This document shows, in pieces, positions 31,722-42,062 of a DNA stretch of 51,858 nt. A program made the translations under genes and the position numbers. The number at the start of each line of letters is the position of its first letter. The first letter of the stretch is position 1. The notes below the pieces were generated by a model. That model did not search any database. It was not told where the DNA came from and was given only the letters and a program-made list of their open reading frames with translations. The stretch is from Actinomycetospora sp. GTDB lineage: Bacteria > Actinomycetota > Actinomycetes > Mycobacteriales > Pseudonocardiaceae. The DNA lies in assembly GCA_029266415.1 (NCBI GenBank), contig JAQSWW010000002.1, positions 1 to 51,858 on the forward strand, given 5' to 3'.

Positions 31722-32461
31722 ACCCGGTCGTCCTGATCACCGGCGGCAGCCGCGGCATCGGCGCCGCCGTCGTGACCCGCGCCGCGGCGGCCGGCTGGAA
31801 CGTCTGCCTCACCTACCGCGGCGACGAGGCCACGGCCCACGACCTCGTGGCCCGGGCGCGAGCCGCCGGTGTCGACGCGCTCGCCGTGCGCGCCGACGTC
31901 GCGGTCGAGGCCGACGTCGAGGCCGCGTTCGCCGCGGCGGACGCGATGGGCCCGCTCGCGGGGGTCGTCGCCAACGCGGGGGTCGTGGTGCCGAAGGCGC
32001 GGGTCGACACGATGACGGCGCAGCGGGTGGCCGACGTGCTGGCGGTCAACGTCGTCGGCGCGGTGGTCACGTGCCGCGAGGCGGTGCGCCGGCTCTCGAC
32101 CGCGCACCGCGGCGCGGGCGGGTCGATCGTGCTCGTGTCGTCGGCGGCCGCGCGGCTGGGCGCGCCCGGCGAGTACGTCGACTACGCCGCGTCGAAGGCC
32201 GCCGTCGACACCCTCGGCACCGGCCTGGCGAAGGAGGTCGCCGGGGAGGGTGTGCGGGTCAACGTGGTGCGCCCCGGGATCATCGACACCGACATCCACG
32301 CGTCCGGCGGGCAGCCCGACCGCGTGGCGCGGATCGGTCCGGCCGTGCCCGTGGGACGTGCCGGCACCGCCGACGAGGTGGCCGCCGCCGTGACGTGGCT
32401 GCTCTCCGACGAGGCGTCCTACTGCACGGGCAGCGTGCTCGACATCGCCGGCGGTCGGTGA
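31718..32461 (+). CDS. SDR-family oxidoreductase
   Basis: 247-residue classical short-chain dehydrogenase. NAD(P)-binding VLITGGSRGIGAAVV, then VANAGVVVPK, catalytic Ser in SIVLVSSAAARLG, and the YxxxK site in YVDYAASKAAVDTLGTGLAK, followed by NVVRPGIIDTDIH. ITGGSRGIG with an Arg, and YRGDEA after the second strand, suggest NADP preference. Translationally coupled to the RraA-like gene (4-bp overlap), so it may reduce or oxidise the keto or hydroxy acid handled there (inference). The next gene starts 47 bp after the stop. Confidence 0.88.
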   Translation: MNPVVLITGGSRGIGAAVVTRAAAAGWNVCLTYRGDEATAHDLVARARAAGVDALAVRADVAVEADVEAAFAAADAMGPLAGVVANAGVVVPKARVDTMTAQRVADVLAVNVVGAVVTCREAVRRLSTAHRGAGGSIVLVSSAAARLGAPGEYVDYAASKAAVDTLGTGLAKEVAGEGVRVNVVRPGIIDTDIHASGGQPDRVARIGPAVPVGRAGTADEVAAAVTWLLSDEASYCTGSVLDIAGGR

Positions 32462-32508
32462 CCGGGGTCGCGGCACGGCTGTCGGAACCCCGGGGGAGGA
32501 TCACCGCC

Positions 32509-33318
32509 GTGACGAGGGAGGCCGCACCCGAAGCACCGGTCCACCGCTTGCCGCGCGGGGCGTGGCGCAGCTACGTGGCGCTGGGCGACAGCTTCACCGA
32601 GGGCGTGGGCGACCCCGACCCGGACACCGGCGTCGAGCGTGGCTGGGCCGATCGCCTCGCCGAGGTGCTGGCGCGGGAGGACGCGGGGTTCCGCTACGCC
32701 AACCTCGCGGTCCGCGGGCTGCTGCTCGACGCGATCGTGCGCACGCAGGTGCCCGAGGCGGTGCGCATGGCGCCCGACCTCGTGAGCATCTGCGCCGCCG
32801 GCAACGACCTGCTGCGCCCGGGGGCCGACCTCGACGCCCTGTCCGAGCGCTTCGAGGGCGCCGTGGCGACGCTGCGTGCGACGGGCGCCGACGTGCTGGT
32901 CTTCGCCGGCTTCGACACCCGCGAGAGCCCGCTGCTCAACCTGATCGGTCGGCGGCTGGCGGCGATGAACGACCACATCCGTGAGATCGCGCACCGTCAG
33001 GGCGCGCACCTCGTCGACCTGTGGGTGATGCCGCCGCTGGCCGACCCACGCGCCCGCACCGACGATCGGCTGCACCTCAACGCGAGCGGGCACGAGCGGG
33101 TCGCGGCCCGGGTGTGCGAGGTCCTGGGCCTGCCCACCGACGTCGACTGGCGCACGCCCTGGCCGGCGGCGGAGCCCGCGAGCTGGGGGCGCCGGCGCGC
33201 GGAGGACGTCCGCTGGGCCCGCGAGCACCTCTGGCCATGGGTGCAGCGGCGGGCGCAGGGCCGCAGCACCGGCGACGCGCGGGGGGCCAAGCGGCCGCAG
33301 CTGGCGCCGGTGCGGTGA
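32509..33318 (+). CDS. SGNH/GDSL-family hydrolase
   Basis: 269-residue esterase-like protein with the four SGNH blocks: SYVALGDSFTEGVGDPD (catalytic Ser), FRYANLAVRGLLLDAI (Gly), VSICAAGNDLLRPGADLDAL (Asn) and DDRLHLNASGHERVAARV (Asp-x-x-His). No signal peptide, so it is probably cytoplasmic. It resembles the common actinomycete SGNH hydrolases of unknown substrate. GTG 32509 is chosen because GGGGAGGA stands 8 bases before it; GTG 32458 would overlap the SDR stop but lacks a ribosome site. The C-terminal tail is basic. Confidence 0.85.
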   Translation: MTREAAPEAPVHRLPRGAWRSYVALGDSFTEGVGDPDPDTGVERGWADRLAEVLAREDAGFRYANLAVRGLLLDAIVRTQVPEAVRMAPDLVSICAAGNDLLRPGADLDALSERFEGAVATLRATGADVLVFAGFDTRESPLLNLIGRRLAAMNDHIREIAHRQGAHLVDLWVMPPLADPRARTDDRLHLNASGHERVAARVCEVLGLPTDVDWRTPWPAAEPASWGRRRAEDVRWAREHLWPWVQRRAQGRSTGDARGAKRPQLAPVR

Positions 33319-33640
33319 GCATCGTCGTCGGCGACCTCGCCGGCCCCGATCTGCTGGGCTGCGGCGCCCCGCTCGAGCTGGAGCCGGGCCACGGCGAGAT
33401 CCAGTCGATGCGCACCGCGTCGGCGCACAGGGCCGCGGGGTGGCTCGGCGCTGGTCGTCCACCTCGTCGCCGAGGGCCGCCGTTGCGCGGCTACCGCCCG
33501 CTGAGTCTCCCTACCGCGCGCCGACGGCGATCCGCCTGGCCTCGGCGATGGGCGCGCGCCCGTTCGTGCTCGCCGGGTCCGACGGCGGGCGGCCGCGGCG
33601 CCGACGCCGCCCCGGAGCAGGGCCCGGCGCGTCGGGACGA
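33315..33640 (+). pseudogene. GNAT acetyltransferase remnant with several frameshifts
   Basis: The GTG at 33315 overlaps the SGNH hydrolase stop and reads VVGDLAGPDLLGCGAPLELE, then GHGEIQSMRTASAHRAAG, the central motif of ElaA/PhnO-like GNAT enzymes (GEIKSMRTxxxxRGxGVGSALL). The match then changes frame to GSALVVHLVAEGRR and again to RGYRPLSL. A further stretch, SPYRAPTAIRLASAMGARPF, may be the decayed C-terminal region. At least two frame changes within 150 bp mean no intact acetyltransferase can be made. The N-terminal substrate-binding part is also short. The segment fills the gap before the convergent PPOX gene. Confidence 0.6.
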
Positions 33641-34111
33641 TCAGCCGCGGGAGGGTAGCGACCGGTACTCGAGGCCCCCGGCGGTGCTCCGCCAGACGAC
33701 GAGGCGGTCGAGGGTCACGACGATCGGCTGCGAGAACGTCATGAGCCAGGCGTCCAGCGGCTGGTCGCCGAGCATCGGCGCGTACTTGCGGCCGAAGGCG
33801 TCGAGGGCGCTCTCGACGTGCGCGAAGTCCGAGAGGACCGCGCGCCCGCCACCGGTGACGACGTCCGTGCCCTGCTCGGCGGTGTCGAGCGCGAGGACGA
33901 CCTCGGCGTGCTGGTGCAGGTGCCGGATCTTCGCCGTGTCCGGTCGGCTGAACACCGTGACCACGGGGTCGTCGAACGTGAACCACACGGGCACGGTGTG
34001 CGGCCGCCCGTCCGGCGCCACCGTGCCGAGCCAGATCACCGGCTCACCGGCGAGCCGCTCCCCGGCGTGGACGTCCGTCGCGACGGTCGGGTCGAGCAGG
34101 GGGGCACCCAC
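33641..34111 (-). CDS. PPOX-class F420/FMN-dependent protein
   Basis: 156-residue split-barrel protein of the pyridoxamine-5'-phosphate oxidase superfamily, actinomycete F420-dependent branch. GEPVIWLGTVAPDGRPHTVPVW is the classic N-terminal strand pair, followed by VTVFSRPDTAKIRHLHQHAE and DVVTGGGRAVLSDFAHVESA. Family members reduce quinones or biliverdin-like compounds, or bind flavins; the exact cofactor cannot be read here. GTG 34111 is the start. Divergent from the HdeD-like gene 95 bp away. Confidence 0.8.
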   Translation of the reverse strand: MGAPLLDPTVATDVHAGERLAGEPVIWLGTVAPDGRPHTVPVWFTFDDPVVTVFSRPDTAKIRHLHQHAEVVLALDTAEQGTDVVTGGGRAVLSDFAHVESALDAFGRKYAPMLGDQPLDAWLMTFSQPIVVTLDRLVVWRSTAGGLEYRSLPSRG

Positions 34112-34206
34112 ATGGTCATCGCAGCAGACCGGTCAAGCGTGCCCCTCGACACGGGGCGACGACGGCGATTCGATGTTCCCCGACGGACGGCGATGAGGAG
34201 CGACGG

Positions 34207-34755
34207 ATGACCAGCGCAGTGGGTGGGCTCGGCGTACGTCGGGAGTCGAGCGGGTGGGGCTGGATCCTGGCGTCGGGGATCCTCGGTCTGGTGGTCGGGG
34301 TGATCGCGCTGTTCAACCTGGGCGCGACCATCGTCTTCGCGGCCATCTTCTTCGGGATCGTCCTGATCATCCAGGGGGCCCTGGAGCTCGGTGCCGCCTG
34401 GCGGGGGGACACGGGGTCGACGGGGCGCGGCTGGCTCGTCGTGTTCGGTGTGCTCGCCCTCGTGGCCGGCTTCATCGTGCTCGTCCTGCCCGGAGCCGGG
34501 ATCGTCGCGCTGGCCTGGGGCCTGTTCCTCTGGTTCCTCATCGCCGGTGTCCACGACCTGCTGGTCGGCTTCACCGAGCGCGAGCACCGGGGGTGGAACC
34601 TGACGCTCGGCGCGTTGGGCATCATCGTCGCGCTCGTGTTCCTGTTCTCGCCCGGGACCGCCGTCTGGACCATCGCGGTCATGGTCGCCCTGGGCTTCCT
34701 CTTCCGCGGCGCGCTGGACGTCGGTCTCGCGCTGAGCATGCGCCGCACGCGCTGA
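34207..34755 (+). CDS. HdeD family (DUF308) membrane protein
   Basis: 182 residues with six membrane helices in three pairs, the DUF308/HdeD layout (GWILASGILGLVVGVIAL, FGIVLIIQGALELGAAWRG, WLVVFGVLALVAGFIVLVLP and so on). HdeD proteins are linked to acid resistance in enterobacteria; in actinomycetes their role is unknown. The Shine-Dalgarno GAGGAG lies 6 bases ahead of ATG 34207. The gene lies 19 bp before a hypothetical cytoplasmic protein on the same strand. Confidence 0.82.
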   Translation: MTSAVGGLGVRRESSGWGWILASGILGLVVGVIALFNLGATIVFAAIFFGIVLIIQGALELGAAWRGDTGSTGRGWLVVFGVLALVAGFIVLVLPGAGIVALAWGLFLWFLIAGVHDLLVGFTEREHRGWNLTLGALGIIVALVFLFSPGTAVWTIAVMVALGFLFRGALDVGLALSMRRTR

Positions 34756-34774
34756 CCCGTCGCATGATGGGGAC

Positions 34775-35599
34775 GTGGACGACCACGAGACCCGGGAGGT
34801 CGTGGCGCGCCGCTACGGCGAGCACCTGACCGACGCCGACCTGCTGGCCCTCTGCGGCGACCGGCCCGACCAGGTGGCGGCCCTGCGGCGCCACCCCGTG
34901 CTGGTGCTCGACCTGCTCGACCGGCCCCCGGTCGCCGAGGCGGTCCTGCGCGCCGACCACGACCGGGCGGGCCGGTTCCGCCACGTGTCGCCGTTCCTCG
35001 TGTTCGCCGCGGCGGTGCACCGCGTCGCCGGGGCGCTCGTCGGGCGGAGCCACGTCCCCGACCGCACCGCGCCGCGCTCCCGGGTGCCGGTGTTCGACGG
35101 CCCGGTGCTCGCGGCCTTCGCCGCGGACCCGGCGCACCGGCTCTTCCTCGCCGAGCTGCTCGCGTCCTACGCGCGGCTGGCCTCGGGCGTCCTGTGGCGG
35201 CGCGATCCGCAGGGCCCGCGACGTCACCGATGGGACGAGCTGGACCTGCCGGCCCTGGCCGAGCTGGTCCTCACGCTGCCCGAGGACCAGCGGGCCGGGG
35301 GCTGGCGCCGCCTCGGCGACGGCGCGCTGTTCCTGGCCGGGGTGTTCCCCGAGTACGCCGAGCGCACCTACGGCGACGCGGGCCTCACGCGGCTCGCCCC
35401 GCTCGCCGGGCCCCGCCCGGAGGGCCCGGTCACCGAGCTCCTCGAGGCGCTGGCCGGGCGGGCCTACGCGCGCGCCGGGGCGGCGGTGCCCTCGGGCGTC
35501 GTCGAGTCGCCGCACGCGGCGCGCCGGGTGCTGGCGCTCGTCGCCGACCACCACCTGCACGCGCAGGAGGGGTACGGACCGGCCACGGGCGTGCGCTGA
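34775..35599 (+). CDS. Conserved hypothetical cytoplasmic protein
   Basis: 274 residues, no membrane segment, rich in Arg, Ala and Leu helices. Notable blocks: the start DDHETREVVARRYGEHLTDA, FRHVSPFLVFAAAVHRVAG, LFLAELLASYARLASGVLWR, DLPALAELVLTLPEDQRAGG and GDGALFLAGVFPEYAERTYG. I do not recognise a named family or an active-site motif. GTG 34775 follows the HdeD-like stop by 19 bp, with GGGG upstream as a weak ribosome site. Probably one operon with it. Confidence 0.65.
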   Translation: MDDHETREVVARRYGEHLTDADLLALCGDRPDQVAALRRHPVLVLDLLDRPPVAEAVLRADHDRAGRFRHVSPFLVFAAAVHRVAGALVGRSHVPDRTAPRSRVPVFDGPVLAAFAADPAHRLFLAELLASYARLASGVLWRRDPQGPRRHRWDELDLPALAELVLTLPEDQRAGGWRRLGDGALFLAGVFPEYAERTYGDAGLTRLAPLAGPRPEGPVTELLEALAGRAYARAGAAVPSGVVESPHAARRVLALVADHHLHAQEGYGPATGVR

Positions 35600-35609
35600 G
35601 GCGCGATCG

Positions 35610-35795
35610 TCAGACCGCCGGCGCGGTGTCGTCCTCGACGGCGGGACGCGGCTCCGGGATGCGCGCCGCCGCACCTGGCTGTGGGTGGGCGGCACCGGCC
35701 CAGCGGCCGGCCAGGTGGTCCCACCAGCAGGCGGTGGTGTGCTCGTGGGCGTCGGTCGGGACGGCCACGGGGCGGAGCGGGGTGCTGAGCGACAT
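35610..35795 (-). CDS. Small hypothetical protein (61 aa)
   Basis: 61 residues beginning MSLSTPLRPVAVPTDAHEHT with a Trp/Cys-rich centre (ACWWDHLAGRWAGAA) and a Pro/Ala-rich acidic end. The ribosome site GGAGGAGGACCC directly before the ATG is among the best in the window, which supports a real gene. It is followed 10 bp later by the convergent stop at 35599. The region upstream (35796-35897) contains a CGTTCA-N12-TGAACG dyad. Function unknown. Confidence 0.65.
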   Translation of the reverse strand: MSLSTPLRPVAVPTDAHEHTTACWWDHLAGRWAGAAHPQPGAAARIPEPRPAVEDDTAPAV

Positions 35796-35862
35796 GGGTC
35801 CTCCTCCGAGCTGGAGTCACCCACGGTGACAGGAACGGGAGGAGAAGTCAGCGTTCGTCACT

Positions 35863-35886
35863 CGTTCAGAGTAAGGAAGTTGAACG
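35863..35886. promoter_or_regulatory. Inverted repeat CGTTCA-N12-TGAACG
   Basis: CGTTCA (35863-35868) and TGAACG (35881-35886) lie about 70 bp upstream of the small protein's start, in the only relatively AT-rich stretch here. A third CGTTC occurs at about 35852. The position suits an operator over the promoter of the gene at 35795. Confidence 0.4.
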
Positions 35887-35897
35887 ACCAGTGATGA

Positions 35898-38327
<2,430 letters not shown>

Positions 38328-38359
38328 CGTCCCGTCTCCGTCCGCGGGTGCGGACGGGC

Positions 38360-38779
38360 TCAGCGCACCTCGAAGATGCGGATCATGTTGCCGGCGGGGT
38401 CGCGCAGGGCGCAGTCGCGGATGCCCCACGGCTGGTCGGTCGGCTCCTGGACGACGTCGGCATCACCGGCCTGGAGGCGCTCGAAGGTGCTGTCGAGCGC
38501 GGTCGTGGCGAGGTTGATGCCGGCGAACGTGCCCTTCGCCATCATCTCGGAGATCGTCCGGCGCTCGTCGTCGGTGATGCCCGGGTCGACGGCGGGCGGG
38601 TGCAGGACGATCGAGGTCCCGGGCTGCCCGGGCGGCCCGACGGTGAGCCAGTGCATGCCCATGTACTCGACGTCGTTGCGCACCTCGAACCCGAGGGTGT
38701 CGCGGTAGAAGGCCAGCGAGGCCTCGTGGTCGTCGTGGGGGAGGAAGGCCTGGTGGATGGTGAGGTCCATGCCGCTCAT
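38360..38779 (-). CDS. VOC-family (glyoxalase/bleomycin-resistance fold) protein
   Basis: 139 residues forming two beta-alpha-beta-beta-beta repeats: TIHQAFLPHDDHEASLAFYR, TLGFEVRNDVEYMGMHWLTV, TSIVLHPPAVDPG, then INLATTALDSTFERLQAG and CALRDPAGNMIRIFEVR. The family includes metal-dependent dioxygenases, glyoxalases and drug-binding resistance proteins; the metal ligands cannot be assigned safely. ATG 38779 overlaps the AraC stop by 4 bp and the UvrA-like gene begins 32 bp after this stop, so the three are co-transcribed. Close pairing with a UvrA-like protein suggests a role in tolerance to a DNA-damaging compound (inference). Confidence 0.85.
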   Translation of the reverse strand: MSGMDLTIHQAFLPHDDHEASLAFYRDTLGFEVRNDVEYMGMHWLTVGPPGQPGTSIVLHPPAVDPGITDDERRTISEMMAKGTFAGINLATTALDSTFERLQAGDADVVQEPTDQPWGIRDCALRDPAGNMIRIFEVR

Positions 38780-39210
38780 GCTGGCCGGGGCTCCCCGCCC
38801 CGTGCTTCTCGATTCCTGACCGGTCGTGTCACCTGCTTCGCCACGCACGGCGACATCCCCGGCCCGGGCGAGCCGGCCTGCCGCCGGTACGCGCTCGGTG
38901 ACATCCCGACCAGCTCGGTGAACCGGGTGCTGAACGTGCCCAGCGACGAGGAGCCGACGGCGAAGCAGACCTCGGTGACCCCCAGGTCGCCGCGACGCAG
39001 CAGGGCCATCGCGCGTTCGATGCGCCGGGTCATCAGGTAGCTGTACGGCGACTCGCCGAACGCGCGCCGGAACTCGCGGCTGAGATAGCCGGCCGACATG
39101 TGCACCCCGTGCGCCAGGGCCTCGACGTCGAGCGGCTGCGCGTACTCGCGGTCGATCCGGTCGCGGACGCGGCGCAGCCGCGCGAGATGCTGGCGGCGCT
39201 GGGGGTCCAC
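38776..39210 (-). CDS. AraC-family transcriptional regulator (DNA-binding domain only)
   Basis: 144 residues, almost entirely the two helix-turn-helix modules of AraC proteins: PLDVEALAHGVHMSAGYLSR with EFRRAFGESPYSYLMTRRIE, and LGVTEVCFAVGSSSLGTFST with RFTELVGMSPSAYRRQ. No effector-binding domain, as in MarA/SoxS-like short regulators. GTG 39210 starts 4 bp after the GAF-ANTAR stop, and the stop overlaps the VOC start, so it is embedded in the operon it may control. The C-terminal 30 residues are basic and unconserved. Confidence 0.88.
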   Translation of the reverse strand: MDPQRRQHLARLRRVRDRIDREYAQPLDVEALAHGVHMSAGYLSREFRRAFGESPYSYLMTRRIERAMALLRRGDLGVTEVCFAVGSSSLGTFSTRFTELVGMSPSAYRRQAGSPGPGMSPCVAKQVTRPVRNREARGGEPRPA

Positions 39211-39214
39211 GGGG

Positions 39215-39928
39215 TCAGCCCTCGCGTTGCTTGTCCACCGCGCCTCGCTCGCTGACCAGCCAGCGGGCGACGTCGACCAGCTTGATGTTGGTGTCCTGCG
39301 AGCTGCTCACGAGGCGCTGGAACGCCTCGTTGTCGTCGAGGCCGAAGCGCTCCATGAGGATGCCCTTGGCGGTGCCGATGACGTCGCGCGAGGCCACGGC
39401 ACGGTCGAGCTGGGCGGCCCGCTGCGCCCCGAGCAGTGCGAGGCCCGCCTGGTTGGCGAACAGGGCCCCGAGGACGCGGTCCTCGTCGCCGAACGCGTGG
39501 GCGCGGTGGCTGAACAGGTTGAGCGACCCGGCGCGCTTGTGGTGGCTGTAGAGCTGGAACGACAGCGAGCTGTGCACGTCGAGGTCGAGGGCGCGGCGGG
39601 CGAAGGTCGGCCAGCGGTCGAGGTGCTCGCTCATGTCCTGGACGAGCACGATCTCCTCGTCGTAGATCGACTCCACGCACGGGCCCTCGTCGTACCGGGC
39701 CTGCACCTCGTCGAGCTCGTTGACCACGTGGTCGGTGGTGGCCGGCGACGTGATCTTCCCCGGCCCCTCGAGCAGCATGACGCCGGCGAGGTCCGTGGCC
39801 GGCGACGTGTCGACGGCGGCCGTGATGATGAGCTGGAGCGTCTCCTCGACGGTCGTCGCCTCGGCGAAGCGGCGGCCCGTGCTGAGGAACTCACGCAGGC
39901 GGGCATCGTCGTCGTCGGCGAACACCAC
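39215..39928 (-). CDS. GAF and ANTAR domain RNA-binding antiterminator/regulator
   Basis: 237 residues. The GAF sensor domain (about 5-160) shows GRRFAEATTVEETLQLIITA, VQARYDEGPCVESIYDEEIV and SSLSFQLYSHHKRAGSLNLF. The C-terminal ANTAR domain (about 175-230) shows RAVASRDVIGTAKGILMERF and DDNEAFQRLVSSSQDTNIKL, the form that binds paired hexanucleotide RNA hairpins to prevent termination. Start GTG 39928 (or 39925) has GAGAGGAG about 8 bases upstream. As first gene of the unit it may sense a stress signal and regulate distant RNAs; no obvious ANTAR target hairpin pair was found in its own leader. Confidence 0.88.
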   Translation of the reverse strand: MVFADDDDARLREFLSTGRRFAEATTVEETLQLIITAAVDTSPATDLAGVMLLEGPGKITSPATTDHVVNELDEVQARYDEGPCVESIYDEEIVLVQDMSEHLDRWPTFARRALDLDVHSSLSFQLYSHHKRAGSLNLFSHRAHAFGDEDRVLGALFANQAGLALLGAQRAAQLDRAVASRDVIGTAKGILMERFGLDDNEAFQRLVSSSQDTNIKLVDVARWLVSERGAVDKQREG

Positions 39929-40179
39929 GGGCTCGCTCCTCTCGGCAGGGGTACGGACGAACGGGGTGCCAGCGTAGGGGGACCGCAAGACCGCCGCGCG
40001 GCTCGGCGGTCCGCCGGGGACCCGCCGCGCGCTGGAACCACTCGGCTCACCCCATCGGGCGACACGGGTAACGCAGATGCCTGCAGGGTCGAGATCCACC
40101 CAGAGGTGCCGAGAGTAACGGCTCAGGTGCAGAGGGTGCCGAGTGCGCCTGCCGGATGCGCAGGCGAGGGGCGTGGGAG

Positions 40180-40473
40180 ATGACGACGAGCGTCGAGAGC
40201 GACCACGGGGCCGAGGTCCTGGAGTGGCGACCCGGCTACCAGCACGAAGTCGTCGTGGTCGCGAGCGTGCGCCACGTCTGCTGCCCCGGCGGGTGCGAGG
40301 AGACCCCGGCCGTGGTGCTCCGCATCGACAACCCCGACCACGCCGGCGAGATCGCGATGACCGCCGAGGACCTGTCGGGCATGGTCGACGGCCTGATCGG
40401 TCTGGGCGCTCAGCTGACCTCGCGCCGCGATGCGCCGGGCGGGCAGGCGCCATCGCCACGCGACGGCCGGTGA
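40180..40473 (+). CDS. Small hypothetical cytoplasmic protein
   Basis: 97 residues with EVLEWRPGYQHEVVVVASVR, a Cys-rich HVCCPGGCEETP, then RIDNPDHAGEIAMTAEDLSG and a polar end. The GAGGGG-like site before ATG 40180 makes it preferable to ATG 40156. I do not recognise the family. It lies divergent from the GAF-ANTAR gene across a 251-bp gap that probably holds both promoters; no strong dyad is evident there. Confidence 0.5.
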   Translation: MTTSVESDHGAEVLEWRPGYQHEVVVVASVRHVCCPGGCEETPAVVLRIDNPDHAGEIAMTAEDLSGMVDGLIGLGAQLTSRRDAPGGQAPSPRDGR

Positions 40474-40634
40474 CGGCAGGGACCGTCCCCGACGAGTTCG
40501 CATTGTCGCGAGGGGACACGCCTCGTTCTCTCAACCATCAATTCTGTTCTGCGCTCGACCTCGGTGCCCCAGTCCCCGGCGCCCCCGACGAGAGCGGCGC
40601 GATCGCTCGAGAACGGCCAGATCGAGGGGGCTCC

Positions 40635-40898
40635 ATGGGGATCGTCAGCTGGATCGGCATCGGCTGTGCGTGCTGGTTCGCGGTGAGCTGCGTCGTGGGA
40701 CTCGTCGTCGCGAAGGTCATGGCGTCGCCGGAGGACTCCGGCGAGCGGGAGCGCGCCCCCCACGGGTGGGTGCGCCTCCGCGCGAGGGCCATCCGTTCGG
40801 GCTCGGGGCGACGGCCGCGGGTGCCGACGTGCACGGCCACGGGGCGCGACCGCGTCCCGGCGGCGGACGGCCGGCGTCGCACCGGTTCGACGACGTGA
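40635..40898 (+). CDS. Small single-span membrane protein
   Basis: 87 residues: an N-terminal membrane helix (IGIGCACWFAVSCVVGLVVA) followed by a basic Arg-rich tail. GAGGGGG stands 5 bases before ATG 40635. Its TGA overlaps the GTG of the LuxR-type regulator by 4 bp, so it is probably made together with that regulator and could be its membrane partner (inference). The upstream 160 bp contain the most AT-rich stretch nearby (TCTCAACCATCAATTCTGTT), a likely promoter. Confidence 0.55.
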   Translation: MGIVSWIGIGCACWFAVSCVVGLVVAKVMASPEDSGERERAPHGWVRLRARAIRSGSGRRPRVPTCTATGRDRVPAADGRRRTGSTT

Positions 40899-41626
40899 GC
40901 GACGTCTGCGTGGTGTACGACGCCCGGCAGTGGGCGCGCCACCACATCGGCCAGATGCTCGTCGCGGTGCCCGGCGTGCGCCGCGTCCTCCTGGCGGTGA
41001 GCGTCGACGACATGGTCCGCCGCCTCGTCGAGGAGCCGGGTCGGGTGGCGGTGGTCGGGACGCGGCGCGCCCAGCCGGAGGACCTCGAGGTCGTGCACCG
41101 GGTCCTCGCGACCTGCCCCGATGTCCCGGTCGTGGTGATCGGTGCCCGTGACGACGCGGCCACCGTCCGCCTCGTGGTGGCCACCGGTGCGTGCGGCTTC
41201 CTGCGGTGGGACGCGTCCGCCGACGGCACCTCGATGCTCGTGCACGGCACGATGGGGGCCTGGTCGGCGAGCCCGCAGGCCGGTCGGGCGGGCGCCGCGC
41301 TGCGCGACGGCTCGGAGGCCCGGGGCGCGGCCGGCTCGAGCATCCTGGGGAACGTCGTCCTCCACCGCGGTGTGCAGGTCAGCCTGCGCATCTCGCCGCG
41401 GGAGATGCAGGTCCTCGACGGGATGTGCGAAGGGTTGAGCAACGCCCAGATCGGGCGCGAGCTGTACCTCTCCAACAACACCGTCAAGTCGCTCGCCCGT
41501 CGACTGTTCGCCAAGCTCGGCGTGCACGAGCGCGCGCACGCCGTGGCCCGGGCCTATCGACTCGGGCTGTTCGCTTCTTCTCTCGACGGGTCCCGACCCC
41601 GGATCTCCGAACCGACCCGCTCCTGA
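40895..41626 (+). CDS. LuxR-family regulator with degenerate receiver domain
   Basis: 243 residues. The N-terminal 120 resemble a response-regulator receiver (MLVAVPGVRRVLLAVSVDDM, VPVVVIGARDDAATVRLVVA, GACGFLRWD), but the strand that should carry the phospho-Asp reads RVAVVGTRRAQP, so phosphorylation is unlikely. The C-terminal LuxR helix-turn-helix is canonical: ISPREMQVLDGMCEGLSNAQ, IGRELYLSNNTVKSLARRLF, AKLGVHERAHAVARAYRLG. Orphan, atypical regulators of this kind (like BldM/WhiI) act in actinomycete development and stress. GTG 40895 overlaps the small membrane protein's stop. Confidence 0.85.
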   Translation: MSDVCVVYDARQWARHHIGQMLVAVPGVRRVLLAVSVDDMVRRLVEEPGRVAVVGTRRAQPEDLEVVHRVLATCPDVPVVVIGARDDAATVRLVVATGACGFLRWDASADGTSMLVHGTMGAWSASPQAGRAGAALRDGSEARGAAGSSILGNVVLHRGVQVSLRISPREMQVLDGMCEGLSNAQIGRELYLSNNTVKSLARRLFAKLGVHERAHAVARAYRLGLFASSLDGSRPRISEPTRS

Positions 41627-41638
41627 CGCGAGCCGTCG

Positions 41639-42023
41639 TCAGCCTTCCGGGGAAGCGGAGGCGTCGCCGGGTTCGGCTGCGCGCTGGCGGCCCTCGTTGG
41701 CGATGCGGAACTGGCGGGCGACGTCGACCAGCGACCGCCACTGCTCGTCGGTGAGGTGGTGGAAATCGTCGGGCATCGCGCGGACCTGGTGGGCGGGCCG
41801 GCGGAGGTCGGCGAGCAGCCGCGTTGTAGTCGAGGTCCAGGGCGAGGCACAGCGGCCTGATCGTGGCGTAGCGGGGGTGGGTGACCCGCTCCTTGACCAC
41901 GTTGTGGATGGTGCCCTCGGAGACGGGGTCCTCGAGGTCGGCGGTGAGCCGGGCGAGCTGCTTGATGTTGACGCCCCGTCGGTGCATCGCCTCGCGGATG
42001 ATCGCGCCCAGGCTCTGCTCCAT
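41639..42023 (-). pseudogene. Xre-type helix-turn-helix regulator, one-base frameshift
   Basis: ATG 42023 opens MEQSLGAIIREAMHRRGVNI, then KQLARLTADLEDPVSEGTIH and YATIRPLCLALDLDYN, a Cro/C1-type helix-turn-helix. Near 41824 the meaningful sequence switches frame and continues LLADLRRPAHQVRAMPDDFH, HLTDEQWRSLVDVARQFRIA and ends with a TGA at 41639-41641. Restoring one base (aac gcg g[c]g ctg) gives a single protein of about 128 residues. No Shine-Dalgarno precedes the ATG, so the mRNA may be leaderless. Either a sequencing error or a recent mutation; the rest of the gene is well preserved. Confidence 0.65.
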
Positions 42024-42062
42024 AGGGGGCGACTCTACGGCGGACGCGGTGTCCGTGAACCA

